The notes under the pieces: model-generated
Seen by the model: the letters and a program-made list of their open reading frames with translations, nothing else
The model's database searches: none
What the model was told of the DNA's origin: nothing
Shown: positions 8,155 through 15,997 of the stretch, in pieces
Position numbering within the stretch: position 1 is the first letter of the stretch
Layout: each line of letters starts with the position of its first letter
Source of the DNA: Niallia taxi
GTDB lineage: Bacteria > Bacillota > Bacilli > Bacillales > Cytobacillaceae
Assembly: GCF_004005475.1 (NCBI RefSeq)
Contig: NZ_RZTZ01000019.1
Coordinates: 16,420-80,419 of the forward strand
DNA: 64,000 nt
Direction of reading: 5' to 3'
Program-made: the position numbers and the translations under genes

Positions 8155-9132
8155 ATGAAAGATTTTTTTGCGTTGCTAAAGAATGGGAATAAATCAGCAC
8201 TTTATGCAACGGTAATTAATACGCTGATTGCAGCAATAAAAGGAACAGCATTCGGGATAACGGGAAATGTAGCGATGTTTGCTGAAACAATGCATTCACT
8301 TGGTGATGCAGCTAATCAATTTTTTGTCTTTATCGGTTCCGCTTTAAGCAAAAAGGCACCAACTAAACGATTTCCTGGCGGTTTTGGCCGACTTGTTAAT
8401 CTAGTTTTGTTATTTGCTGTTCTTATTGTTGGTATTATGTCCTATGAGACAATACGAGAAGGAATTGACCACTTATTTCATCCGACTGAATCGACTGGAT
8501 TTTATTTAAATATCGCAGTACTTGCCCTTGCTGTTGTACTGGAATTTTTTGTGCTTATGAAAGCGATGAAGGAAATCGTGAAAGATGAGGGTGTCCCGTC
8601 CCGTGGCTTAAGCCTTTTTAAGAACAGCTTCCTTTATTTGAAGAAGGCAAATCCCGCCACAAAATTAGTCTTTCTGGAGGACATTGTAGCAACAGGCGGC
8701 GGTCTTCTCGCAATGCTCGCTGTCATCATTGCTCAGTATACTCCCTTCCATCAAGCCGAGGGTCTTGCTTCCATCATCATCGGAATATTTATGTTTTTTG
8801 TTGTTGGAAGAGTATTTTTGGATAATGCTGCTGGTGCTATCGGTGAAAGTGATGCGGAAATGGAAGGAAGAATCGGCATTATCGCTATGGCAGATCCAGA
8901 TGTACGCGATATTCAGGACATTTCTGTCTATAAAGAAGGCGAAAACTTTCATGTTGAATTAAGTATTGAATTAGACAGTAAGCTAACTGTCGCACAAGCG
9001 GATCTTATTAGGCATCGCATTGAGGATCAAATTTTGGAGGAAAAAGGTGTTTCTGACGTCATAATTGAATATGACAAGGACGATGGCATTTTAAAGTGGA
9101 AAGAGCCAATTAATGAGATAAAAACACCATAA
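8155..9132 (+). CDS. Cation diffusion facilitator family transporter
   Basis: A 325-residue CDF exporter of divalent metals driven by protons. Transmembrane segment 2 carries the metal site H47xxxD51 (MHSLGDAANQ), and a DIVATGG segment in TM5 supplies the second half of the site. There are about six membrane segments, then a cytoplasmic C-terminal domain with the ferredoxin-like CDF fold (IEDQILEEKGVSDVIIEYD). It has a GGAAGAGGG ribosome site. The metal (Zn, Co, Fe or Mn) cannot be decided. It is not in an operon. Confidence 0.87.
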   Translation: MKDFFALLKNGNKSALYATVINTLIAAIKGTAFGITGNVAMFAETMHSLGDAANQFFVFIGSALSKKAPTKRFPGGFGRLVNLVLLFAVLIVGIMSYETIREGIDHLFHPTESTGFYLNIAVLALAVVLEFFVLMKAMKEIVKDEGVPSRGLSLFKNSFLYLKKANPATKLVFLEDIVATGGGLLAMLAVIIAQYTPFHQAEGLASIIIGIFMFFVVGRVFLDNAAGAIGESDAEMEGRIGIIAMADPDVRDIQDISVYKEGENFHVELSIELDSKLTVAQADLIRHRIEDQILEEKGVSDVIIEYDKDDGILKWKEPINEIKTP

Positions 9133-9164
9133 AAAAGAGGAAAGGCAGCCCCCTTTCCTCTTTT
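9133..9164. terminator. Bidirectional terminator
   Basis: A perfect 13-bp stem AAAAGAGGAAAGG/CCTTTCCTCTTTT with a small loop lies between the CDF gene and the convergent gene ending at 9170. Confidence 0.85.
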
Positions 9165-9169
9165 GCACA

Positions 9170-9577
9170 TTATTCTTTAACAGCTTCTTCAAAAGGTGCG
9201 TAAAAAATCCCTTTCGGCGCTAATATATCTGTTTCCGTTTCTTCTTCCTTACCGTTAACCGTATAGGTTCCTGCTGGAAAGTAATCATAAAAGCCTGATT
9301 GAATATGGAGCTCGACATAATACTCGTCCAGTTCTTTCAATAATTGAATATATTCATCTTTATCAAGCACTTCGCCAAATTCATCTAGCTCAAAGTTTTC
9401 CTTAATGGCATCAGTAAGCTCTTCATGTGAATCAACTGTCACGAATAAATCAACATCACAGCATTCCATACAAAGTAATACCTCTTCCCCTCTAATCTCT
9501 TCATAAGACTCTTTTACTATATCCTGTAATAATTGATTGATTATATCAGCATTTTTTAAGATCATTGTCGTTTTCAA
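9170..9577 (-). CDS. Hypothetical acidic protein, 135 residues
   Basis: A soluble, strongly acidic protein with no signal peptide or membrane segment. It begins MKTTMILKNADIINQLLQDI and has clusters of Glu/Asp and a CMECCDVDLF cysteine-rich strand near residue 38. A TTG start at 9577 is chosen because a CCTCC ribosome site (minus strand) sits 7 bases away; the ATG four codons later is too far. I do not recognise the family. Confidence 0.65.
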   Translation of the reverse strand: MKTTMILKNADIINQLLQDIVKESYEEIRGEEVLLCMECCDVDLFVTVDSHEELTDAIKENFELDEFGEVLDKDEYIQLLKELDEYYVELHIQSGFYDYFPAGTYTVNGKEEETETDILAPKGIFYAPFEEAVKE

Positions 9578-9661
9578 AAAAAAACCTCCATGTATAGCAC
9601 ATGTAAGAAAGATAAATCATATTTGGGCATATAGTCAAGTAATAACCTAAGAATAAGGAAA

Positions 9662-10666
9662 CTACATAACAATTTCCTTAAGTAGCTTAAAGGATTCGAG
9701 TCTTTCTTGATGGCTATATAAAGCTGTGTTTACAATAACTTCATCTGCTTGCGTCTCCTTCAAAAACGCCTCGAGCTTTGCTGCAACTATTTCCTGTGTA
9801 CCAATAATAGAAGATTTAAGCTGCTGTTGAACTACGGACCGCTCATATGGACTCCATATTTCATCCATGTTTTCAACAGGCGGCATCATTTGCGTTGGTC
9901 TGCCTCTTATTAAGCTTAAAAATTGCTGCTGTGAGGATGTCGCTAAATATTTAGCCTTTTCCTCTGTCTCAGAAATGATTACGTTGGCCCCAACCATAAC
10001 ATAAGGCTTTTCAAGCACTGTTGATGGTTTAAAATTCTGGTGGTAAATTTGTAATGCTGGGATAGTGTAATCTGATGAAAAGTGGCTTGCAAACGCAAAT
10101 GGCAAACCAAGCTCTGCTGCCAGTTTTGCACTGAATCCACTTGAGCCTAGCAGCCATATTGGAATGTTCAAGCCTTCCCCAGGAATAGCTCGCACAGGCA
10201 AGCCTGTTTGCTCATAGGGCCTTAAAAATTGGCGTAAGTCCTCAAGCATTTCCGGAAAGTCACTACCGTCCCGTTTTCCGCCCCTGCGCAATGCATTCGC
10301 CGTTAACTGGTCACTTCCCGGGGCACGTCCAAGCCCTAAATCAATTCTGTTTGGATATAAAGACTCTAATGTCCCAAACTGTTCGGCAATAACTAATGGT
10401 GCATGGTTTGGCAGCATAATACCACCAGACCCGACACGTATTTTGCTCGTGCCTCCTGCTATATATCCAATCAGCACAGACGTAGCACTGCTCGCAATGC
10501 CTGGCATGCTGTGATGTTCTGCAACCCAATACCGATTATATCCCCATTTTTCCGCATGCTGTGCTAAATCTAATGAATTTTTAAAAGCAGCAGCTGCTGT
10601 ACTTCCTTCTGTAATTGGCGATAAATCAAGGACAGAAAACTTAGCATCTTTTAATGTTTTCGACAT
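9662..10666 (-). CDS. LLM-class flavin-dependent oxidoreductase (luciferase-like, YwcH/YhbW type)
   Basis: A 334-residue full-length luciferase-like protein. Family marks are SVLDLSPI at the start, [20 protein letters not shown] (about residues 41-60), [20 protein letters not shown] and [13 protein letters not shown]. These belong to the MsnO8/YhbW-type subgroup. It should bind FMN and act as a monooxygenase; substrate unknown. A GGAGGTC ribosome site precedes ATG at 10666. It is single. Confidence 0.85.
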   Translation of the reverse strand: MSKTLKDAKFSVLDLSPITEGSTAAAAFKNSLDLAQHAEKWGYNRYWVAEHHSMPGIASSATSVLIGYIAGGTSKIRVGSGGIMLPNHAPLVIAEQFGTLESLYPNRIDLGLGRAPGSDQLTANALRRGGKRDGSDFPEMLEDLRQFLRPYEQTGLPVRAIPGEGLNIPIWLLGSSGFSAKLAAELGLPFAFASHFSSDYTIPALQIYHQNFKPSTVLEKPYVMVGANVIISETEEKAKYLATSSQQQFLSLIRGRPTQMMPPVENMDEIWSPYERSVVQQQLKSSIIGTQEIVAAKLEAFLKETQADEVIVNTALYSHQERLESFKLLKEIVM

Positions 10667-10741
10667 TTTTTCTGACCTCCTTTTGTTCTCTATATTACTA
10701 TAGAATGATTACAGTCCTAGAAGCAATTTTCCTGCTTACAG

Positions 10742-11872
10742 CTATTCCTTTAAGCTTTTAATATACTCCAATGTTTGCTCATGATAAGGCTTCATTAAGT
10801 ACTCAATCGGCTGGTATGGTGAAACAACTGGCACCTTCTTATCATTAATAATTCGGATAATTGGTTTTGCTTGTGATTTGGATGCCGTTATCTTCCATTC
10901 ACCTGCTCTTTTTTCCAGCGTTAAATCAATAATTCCAAGATGATTTCCCCAAAAGCCTGCTTGAACGGTTGGCTTTCCATTTATCGTTCCGGCCTGATGG
11001 TTAATGACATCTGTATTCTTTTCACCATTTTTCGGAAACAGGCCATGAGAATGTCCAAATAATAAGACATCAATCCCTTCCACCATACTCACATCGACTA
11101 CATTATTCCCCTGCTTTTCTTTAAGAGCTCCATCTGATTGCAGTCCTGCATGAACAAGGGCAATGATTAGATCAGCACCCTCTTTTTTCATTTTCGGAAC
11201 TAGCTCAGCTGCTGTTTCACTCATATTCTTTATGATTAAATTCCCTTTAAAATATTCCTTGTCCCATTCTGCTGCAATCGGTGTGAGCAGGCCAATCACA
11301 CCAACATTTAATGTTTCCTCTTTTCCTTCATCTGTTCGAATAGATTGAGGCAAAATGACATACGGATTAAAAAAATGCAGATCATCTTCCTCCATGTTAT
11401 TATGATCATCCACATAAATATTTGCATTTACAACGGGAAAATCAGCGCCAGTTAAACTTTTCATAAGAAAATCGATTCCATAATTAAATTCGTGATTTCC
11501 AACTGTCGCTGCATCATACTCCAATAAATTCATTGTCTTATATGCAGGGTGTATATCTGTAAGATTTAGAAGATTGCTTTTGGCAATAAATTCTGCGAGT
11601 GCATTTCCCTTTATTACATCGCCAACATCGAATAAAAGGGTATTTTCCGATTGTGATCTAATTTTTTGAATAAGAGATGCCGTTCTGCTTAGACCAAAAT
11701 CAATGGTGCGTTTCTGGTTTTTATAATCATAATCTAAAATATTCGCATGGATATCTGTCGTTTCTAATATTTTCAGTTTAGCTTTTGTTGGATTTTGTAA
11801 TTCCTCTGCTTCTGCTATTTTATATGGGAAAAACATTAGCAACAAAGCTAACAGTATGTATCGTATTTTCAC
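10742..11872 (-). CDS. Secreted metallophosphatase/5'-nucleotidase N-terminal domain only
   Basis: This 376-residue exported protein has a signal peptide (IRYILLALLLMFFPYKIAEA). A calcineurin-like phosphoesterase domain follows with ETTDIHAN, FDVGDVIKG, TVGNHEFNYG and LLFGHSHG, the metal-ligand motifs of CpdB/YfkN-type 2',3'-cyclic nucleotide phosphodiesterases. Those proteins normally continue into a C-terminal 5'-nucleotidase domain; here the protein stops right after the linker helix (HEQTLEYIKSLKE). No remnant of the missing domain follows. The frame is open to an ATG at 11935, but a GTG at 11872 with a GAGGTG ribosome site is preferred. Confidence 0.8.
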   Translation of the reverse strand: MKIRYILLALLLMFFPYKIAEAEELQNPTKAKLKILETTDIHANILDYDYKNQKRTIDFGLSRTASLIQKIRSQSENTLLFDVGDVIKGNALAEFIAKSNLLNLTDIHPAYKTMNLLEYDAATVGNHEFNYGIDFLMKSLTGADFPVVNANIYVDDHNNMEEDDLHFFNPYVILPQSIRTDEGKEETLNVGVIGLLTPIAAEWDKEYFKGNLIIKNMSETAAELVPKMKKEGADLIIALVHAGLQSDGALKEKQGNNVVDVSMVEGIDVLLFGHSHGLFPKNGEKNTDVINHQAGTINGKPTVQAGFWGNHLGIIDLTLEKRAGEWKITASKSQAKPIIRIINDKKVPVVSPYQPIEYLMKPYHEQTLEYIKSLKE

Positions 11873-12105
11873 GAGTTCTTCACCTCGGAGCTCCCAAGCA
11901 TGGGGTAATGCCTTTATTCTTCTCCAAAATGCCAAAACCTACCCTTCTTTTCATTAAGCTTGCTGAAATATGTCAAGTATTAAGAAGTTTTGATAGCTTT
12001 TGTCTTCTTGCAGGAAAATAGGCCTTTTCTATGTAATTTGTAAGCATAGTCATTTATAAATTCTTTTTTCAAAATATAATTTATCAATTAAAAGGAGTGT
12101 AATAT

Positions 12106-13059
12106 ATGAATATTTATTCTATTTATGAAGCATCCCAAAAGCTGACAACAAGTCCTAAAACATTAAAGCAATGGGAAAATAAATTCAAAGAAATATTAAT
12201 TATTCCGAGAACAAAAAACGGCGCGCGTTTTTATACAGACAAGGAGCTGTCCTTGCTGCTTGAGGTAAAAAATTTATATAAAGAAAAGAAAAACACAACA
12301 GAGGTTAAAAAAACATTAAGTATGATTTTACAGCCAAAAGAAGTTAAAGCAGAAAAACAAGTAGAACAAGCAGAAGGTAACGCAGAGCTTGAGACTGCTG
12401 CTAATGAAATCCAAGTTATCGAGCCCGAAGAATTAGTAAAAAAAATCGACAGAATTGCAGAAGATGGCACCCAGCTTCAAGCTCTTATGTCTTCACTTGA
12501 AGCATATAAGCAGGACTTCCTCCATGAGGTAAAACAAGAAATCCGCAACGGGATTAAGCAAGAGGTTTTGGAAAGCATTACAACAGAAATACAAGCTGGG
12601 AAGTCGGAAACAATAGAAAAGCTGTCTACTGCATTTTCTGAGCATCAGGACGCAGCAAAGGAAGACATCGAACAGATTTCTGAATTAGTACATACAAGCA
12701 CACAAAAAACGACAGAAGACTATACGGCCATCAAGCATAATATAAAAAAGCTCTCCGATTTATCGAAAGCAGAAAGGAAAACATATTCTAAGCAATGGAC
12801 AGCTTCTACAACCTCTACGAAAGAAATTAAATCAATGGTGGAGCATTTATCTAAATCCAATACAGAAATAAACAAAACAGTGGAGCAGCTTCATAAAAAT
12901 GACCGAATTTTAATGGAAGCGTTGCGCATGGAACGAGAACAATTAAATAAAGAAATTAAGGACAGGGAAAAAAGCTTCCAAGAGCTTGTTCAGTCATTTC
13001 GCCAAACGGCGGTTGCAGAGCCTCCGAAAAAAACATGGTGGAAAATCTGGCATAAATAA
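12106..13059 (+). CDS. MerR-like HTH protein with coiled coil and DUF3967-type C-terminus
   Basis: A 317-residue protein. The N-terminal 60 residues (IYEASQKLTTSPKTLKQWEN, then RFYTDKELSLLLEVK) form a MerR/RacA-like winged helix. Residues about 75-290 are rich in Glu, Lys and Gln and predicted to be long coiled coil. The C-terminus PKKTWWKIWHK is the tryptophan-rich tail of DUF3967 proteins and may touch the membrane. The layout recalls chromosome-anchoring proteins such as RacA, but a specific role is not shown. It is monocistronic with an AAAGGAG site. Confidence 0.75.
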   Translation: MNIYSIYEASQKLTTSPKTLKQWENKFKEILIIPRTKNGARFYTDKELSLLLEVKNLYKEKKNTTEVKKTLSMILQPKEVKAEKQVEQAEGNAELETAANEIQVIEPEELVKKIDRIAEDGTQLQALMSSLEAYKQDFLHEVKQEIRNGIKQEVLESITTEIQAGKSETIEKLSTAFSEHQDAAKEDIEQISELVHTSTQKTTEDYTAIKHNIKKLSDLSKAERKTYSKQWTASTTSTKEIKSMVEHLSKSNTEINKTVEQLHKNDRILMEALRMEREQLNKEIKDREKSFQELVQSFRQTAVAEPPKKTWWKIWHK

Positions 13060-13172
13060 GTTGAATATGTTTCGATTAAGATCAGGCAGCCCCTGGTCTT
13101 TTTTATGTCCCTGTCTTTATGTTAGAATGTGTTCGTAGGATGATTTTTAAAGTATGGACATTGGAGGATGTA

Positions 13173-13964
13173 ATGGCAAATTATCAAGCACTGTTTCTAG
13201 ATATTGACGGCACGATTTTGCAGCCAGACGACACGATGCAAGACTCTACAAAGGAGGCTGTCAAACAAATGAAGGAGCAAGGACTAGAAGTATTCCTTGC
13301 AACAGGACGACCTCTTCATGAAATAGCAGATATCGGCGAGGTATTAAAGATTGATTCATTTATTGGCTATAATGGCGCACTTGCCATTTATAATGGCCAG
13401 GACATTGTGAAAAGCCCGATGAGCCCTGATTTAGTGGACTTATACATAAAAGTTGCCCATGAAAAAGGCAATGAGCTTATCCTTTATACAAGCAGCCATA
13501 ATCTTCTTTCCCATCCAGAAAATGAAATGACGAAGCTGTTTTGTAAGAAATTTCACTTAAGAAGCAATAGGCAGTATACAGAAGATCAGCATGCCAACAT
13601 ATTAGGCATTACCGTCATTAACCTAAAAGAAGCGGATATTCCCCTTTATGAGAGTTTTCCTGATATTCATCTTTCGCAAGTTAATATTGAAGGCTTCCGT
13701 CATGCATATGATGTGATTAGTGATAAAGTTAATAAAGGGATGGCTATCGGCGAAATATTAAATAGGCTGAACATCGAAACAAAAAATGCCATTGCCTTTG
13801 GTGATGGTATGAATGATAAAGAAATGCTCTCGGTTGTCGGCGTTGGTTTTGCTATGGGGAATGCTCATGAGAAGCTGTTTGCCTATGCCAAGCACAGAAC
13901 TACCTCTGTAACAGACTCTGGCATTTATAATGGATTAAAGTCACTTGGACTAATTAAAGAATAG
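13173..13964 (+). CDS. Cof-type HAD-IIB hydrolase (YkrA-like)
   Basis: A 263-residue HAD phosphatase. Motif I is FLDIDGTI (nucleophile Asp), motif II is ATGRP, and motif IV is AFGDGMNDKEML with a C2B cap between them. It probably dephosphorylates a sugar phosphate or a related metabolite in the cytoplasm. The frame extends to 13119, but the ATG at 13173 has GGAGG at 13163 and leads straight into the core strand. A strong terminator follows. Confidence 0.87.
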   Translation: MANYQALFLDIDGTILQPDDTMQDSTKEAVKQMKEQGLEVFLATGRPLHEIADIGEVLKIDSFIGYNGALAIYNGQDIVKSPMSPDLVDLYIKVAHEKGNELILYTSSHNLLSHPENEMTKLFCKKFHLRSNRQYTEDQHANILGITVINLKEADIPLYESFPDIHLSQVNIEGFRHAYDVISDKVNKGMAIGEILNRLNIETKNAIAFGDGMNDKEMLSVVGVGFAMGNAHEKLFAYAKHRTTSVTDSGIYNGLKSLGLIKE

Positions 13965-13970
13965 TTGCAA

Positions 13971-14010
13971 AAAAAATAAGCGATGCAAAAGCTTTGCATC
14001 GCTTATTTTT
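13971..14010. terminator. Long perfect terminator stem
   Basis: AAAATAAGCGATGCAAA pairs with TTTGCATCGCTTATTTT with a 3-base loop. It separates convergent genes and works on both strands; it overlaps the last bases of the minus-strand gene ending at 14009. Confidence 0.85.
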
Positions 14011-14440
14011 AGTCCGTATTTTCTGTTTGTGCTGTTTCAGCCAACACTTGGGTTATTTTTTTGTCGTAATAGCTTTCATTCATTTTATAAGAAAATTCAA
14101 ACGCAGGTGATGCTGCATTTTCTGTTTTGATCCAATAAAAGCCTTCACTTTCCTGGATGGATTCAAGCTCCTGCATAATCGTAAGAGTAACCGTAATTAA
14201 GTTTTTGTTTTTTGTAATGGCAATAGATGGATTCGAGGTTCTAGACGGCTTATTCATCATTTTTTTGGCGAATAACACAGAAAAATACAACTCGTTTCCG
14301 CTTTTACTCTTTTTGTTCATTTTTAGCAAAAAGGAATCTCCCAAATCTACTAGCTTTTCTTTATCCATATCTTCAACAGACATGATTAGTTTTATGTATT
14401 TGTTCTCTACTGGTGCAATATTAATTTTCGTAGCAGCCAT
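14009..14440 (-). CDS. Hypothetical protein, 143 residues
   Basis: A soluble, lysine-rich protein beginning MAATKINIAPVENKYIKLIM. It alternates beta-strand-like stretches (FLLKMNKKSKSGNELYFSVL, LITVTLTIMQ) and has no cysteine cluster, signal peptide or membrane segment. The start at 14440 is chosen because GGAGGATA lies just upstream; an in-frame ATG at 14479 has no ribosome site. Family and function are not recognised. Confidence 0.65.
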   Translation of the reverse strand: MAATKINIAPVENKYIKLIMSVEDMDKEKLVDLGDSFLLKMNKKSKSGNELYFSVLFAKKMMNKPSRTSNPSIAITKNKNLITVTLTIMQELESIQESEGFYWIKTENAASPAFEFSYKMNESYYDKKITQVLAETAQTENTD

Positions 14441-14616
14441 TTGTATCCTCCTCTTTACAATCAACTGACACAATGCCATTTACACATACTTTCTAGTTTA
14501 TAACAGAGAGGCATTTTCTATGACAAAAAAATTTGTAGTCAGGTCATATTTTTATATAATATTATAGCTGACATGTTAAGTTCAAGTAGAACACACCAAA
14601 AAAGTGCGATTATAAA

Positions 14617-14644
14617 GGACATCTTCTGATTTTTGAAGATGTCC
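14617..14644 (-). terminator. Stem-loop after the CAP-domain gene
   Basis: GGACATCTTC pairs with GAAGATGTCC around an 8-base loop. On the minus strand it follows the stop of the CAP-domain gene by 15 bases and is followed by TTTATAA, a weak U-tract. Confidence 0.6.
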
Positions 14645-14658
14645 AATCTGTCTACCGC

Positions 14659-15441
14659 TTATTTTTTTACAAACATTTGAACCCATTCATATCCATTTTC
14701 TTCAAAGCCAACACCAATATGGGAGAAATCCTTGCTAAGAATATTAGCACGGTGCCCTTCACTATTCATCCACGCATTCACAACCTCTTCAGGTGTTCTT
14801 TGTCCTTGAGCAATATTTTCACCAGCTGACTTATACGTGATGCCAAAATCTCTCATCATGTCGAATGGTGATCCATATGTTGGGCTCGTATGTGAAAAAT
14901 AGCCTTTTTCATTCATATCCTGTGCTTTCACATTCGCAACTTCGTTTAACTCAGGATATGCCTTAAGAGCAGTTAATCCAGCTTTTTGTCTTTCTTTATT
15001 AGTTAAGCTGATAACTGCATCCACGTATTCACTGGAGCCTTTATTTTCACTGGCAATATCAGCAGCTTTTTTAGGTGATTGCTGTGCTGCAGGCGCAGGT
15101 TGTGCCGGTGCAGACTGAGATTGCTGAATGTTATTCGTAGTTGGTCGTTGAGTCTGTTGTGCAGTTCCATTGTTTGTATTTGCATTCGTATATCCATTGG
15201 CATTTCCATTTGGTACTGCACCACGATTAACAATTTTAAATTCATATTTTGCATCCTGAATTTTAATTGCTTGTGTATGCGGGTAACGGTTACTGTTTGT
15301 GTCTGTTTTTAAATTGGAAATTTGACCTGTTTCTATTATATCATTGTCCGTGTCAATTGGATTGTCATTATTATTACATGCAGTCAACATGCCTGCAGCC
15401 AAGCTCATACATAGTACTGTTTTAACGGGTTTGAATTTCAT
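14659..15441 (-). CDS. CAP-domain (SCP/PR1) lipoprotein, YkwD-like
   Basis: A 260-residue exported protein. The N-terminus has a lipobox (AAGMLTAC, lipidated Cys at about residue 22). Residues 25-140 are low complexity with many Asn, Gln, Thr and Pro. The C-terminal 120 residues are a CAP domain with LTNKERQKAGL, YFSHTSPTYGSPFDMM, AGENIAQG, HRANIL and HIGVG. CAP proteins of spore formers attach to the cell wall or spore cortex; enzymatic activity is uncertain. It has a GGAGC ribosome site and is monocistronic. Confidence 0.88.
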   Translation of the reverse strand: MKFKPVKTVLCMSLAAGMLTACNNNDNPIDTDNDIIETGQISNLKTDTNSNRYPHTQAIKIQDAKYEFKIVNRGAVPNGNANGYTNANTNNGTAQQTQRPTTNNIQQSQSAPAQPAPAAQQSPKKAADIASENKGSSEYVDAVISLTNKERQKAGLTALKAYPELNEVANVKAQDMNEKGYFSHTSPTYGSPFDMMRDFGITYKSAGENIAQGQRTPEEVVNAWMNSEGHRANILSKDFSHIGVGFEENGYEWVQMFVKK

Positions 15442-15628
15442 CGAAATTGCTCCTTTGCTGTTTATTCTTTAATTATTTTCTCTGTTTGCACCCAAATTAC
15501 TTATGGTATTTATTTGCTCATTTTCTAAAAAAACTTGGAAGCATCTTACAGGTATTTTTAACGATTTACGTGTATAATGACGATAATAGCTAGTTTGAGC
15601 TATTTCAAATAATGTTAAGAGGTGTAAT

Positions 15629-15949
15629 ATGAATCAAATCAGCACAACAGAATCATTTAATGAAATTATTAACAATGGAGAAACTAATGTCATTAAGTTT
15701 TTCACGACTTGGTGTCCTGACTGTACAAGAATGGATATGTTTATCCCTGAAATTATCGAAGAAAATGCAGACAAAAAGTGGTTTAGCTTGAACAAGGACG
15801 AGCTTCCTGAGCTAGCAGAAAAATACGATGTTATGGGTATTCCGAGTCTGCTTGTATTTAAAGACGGAGAGAAAATTGGACACTTACACAGTGCTAATGC
15901 TAAAACACCTGAGCAAGTCGAGGAATTTTTGGCTCCATTTAAAAAATAA
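15629..15949 (+). CDS. Thioredoxin-like protein with WCPDC active site
   Basis: A 106-residue thioredoxin fold of the size of B. subtilis YtpP. The redox motif is TTWCPDCTRM (Cys pair CPDC instead of the classical CGPC) and the cis-proline loop is MGIPSLLVF. It probably acts as a cytoplasmic disulfide reductase or in redox buffering. It has an AGAGGTG ribosome site, is monocistronic and ends in a perfect palindromic terminator. Confidence 0.87.
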   Translation: MNQISTTESFNEIINNGETNVIKFFTTWCPDCTRMDMFIPEIIEENADKKWFSLNKDELPELAEKYDVMGIPSLLVFKDGEKIGHLHSANAKTPEQVEEFLAPFKK

Positions 15950-15953
15950 ACAT

Positions 15954-15992
15954 AAAAAAGAAACAGCGTTTTAAAACGCTGTTTCTTTTTTT
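15954..15992. terminator. Bidirectional terminator between thioredoxin-like gene and ppc
   Basis: AAAGAAACAGCGTTTT pairs with AAAACGCTGTTTCTTT, with A and T runs on the flanks. The genes on either side are convergent. Confidence 0.88.
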
Positions 15993-15997
15993 GTGCA

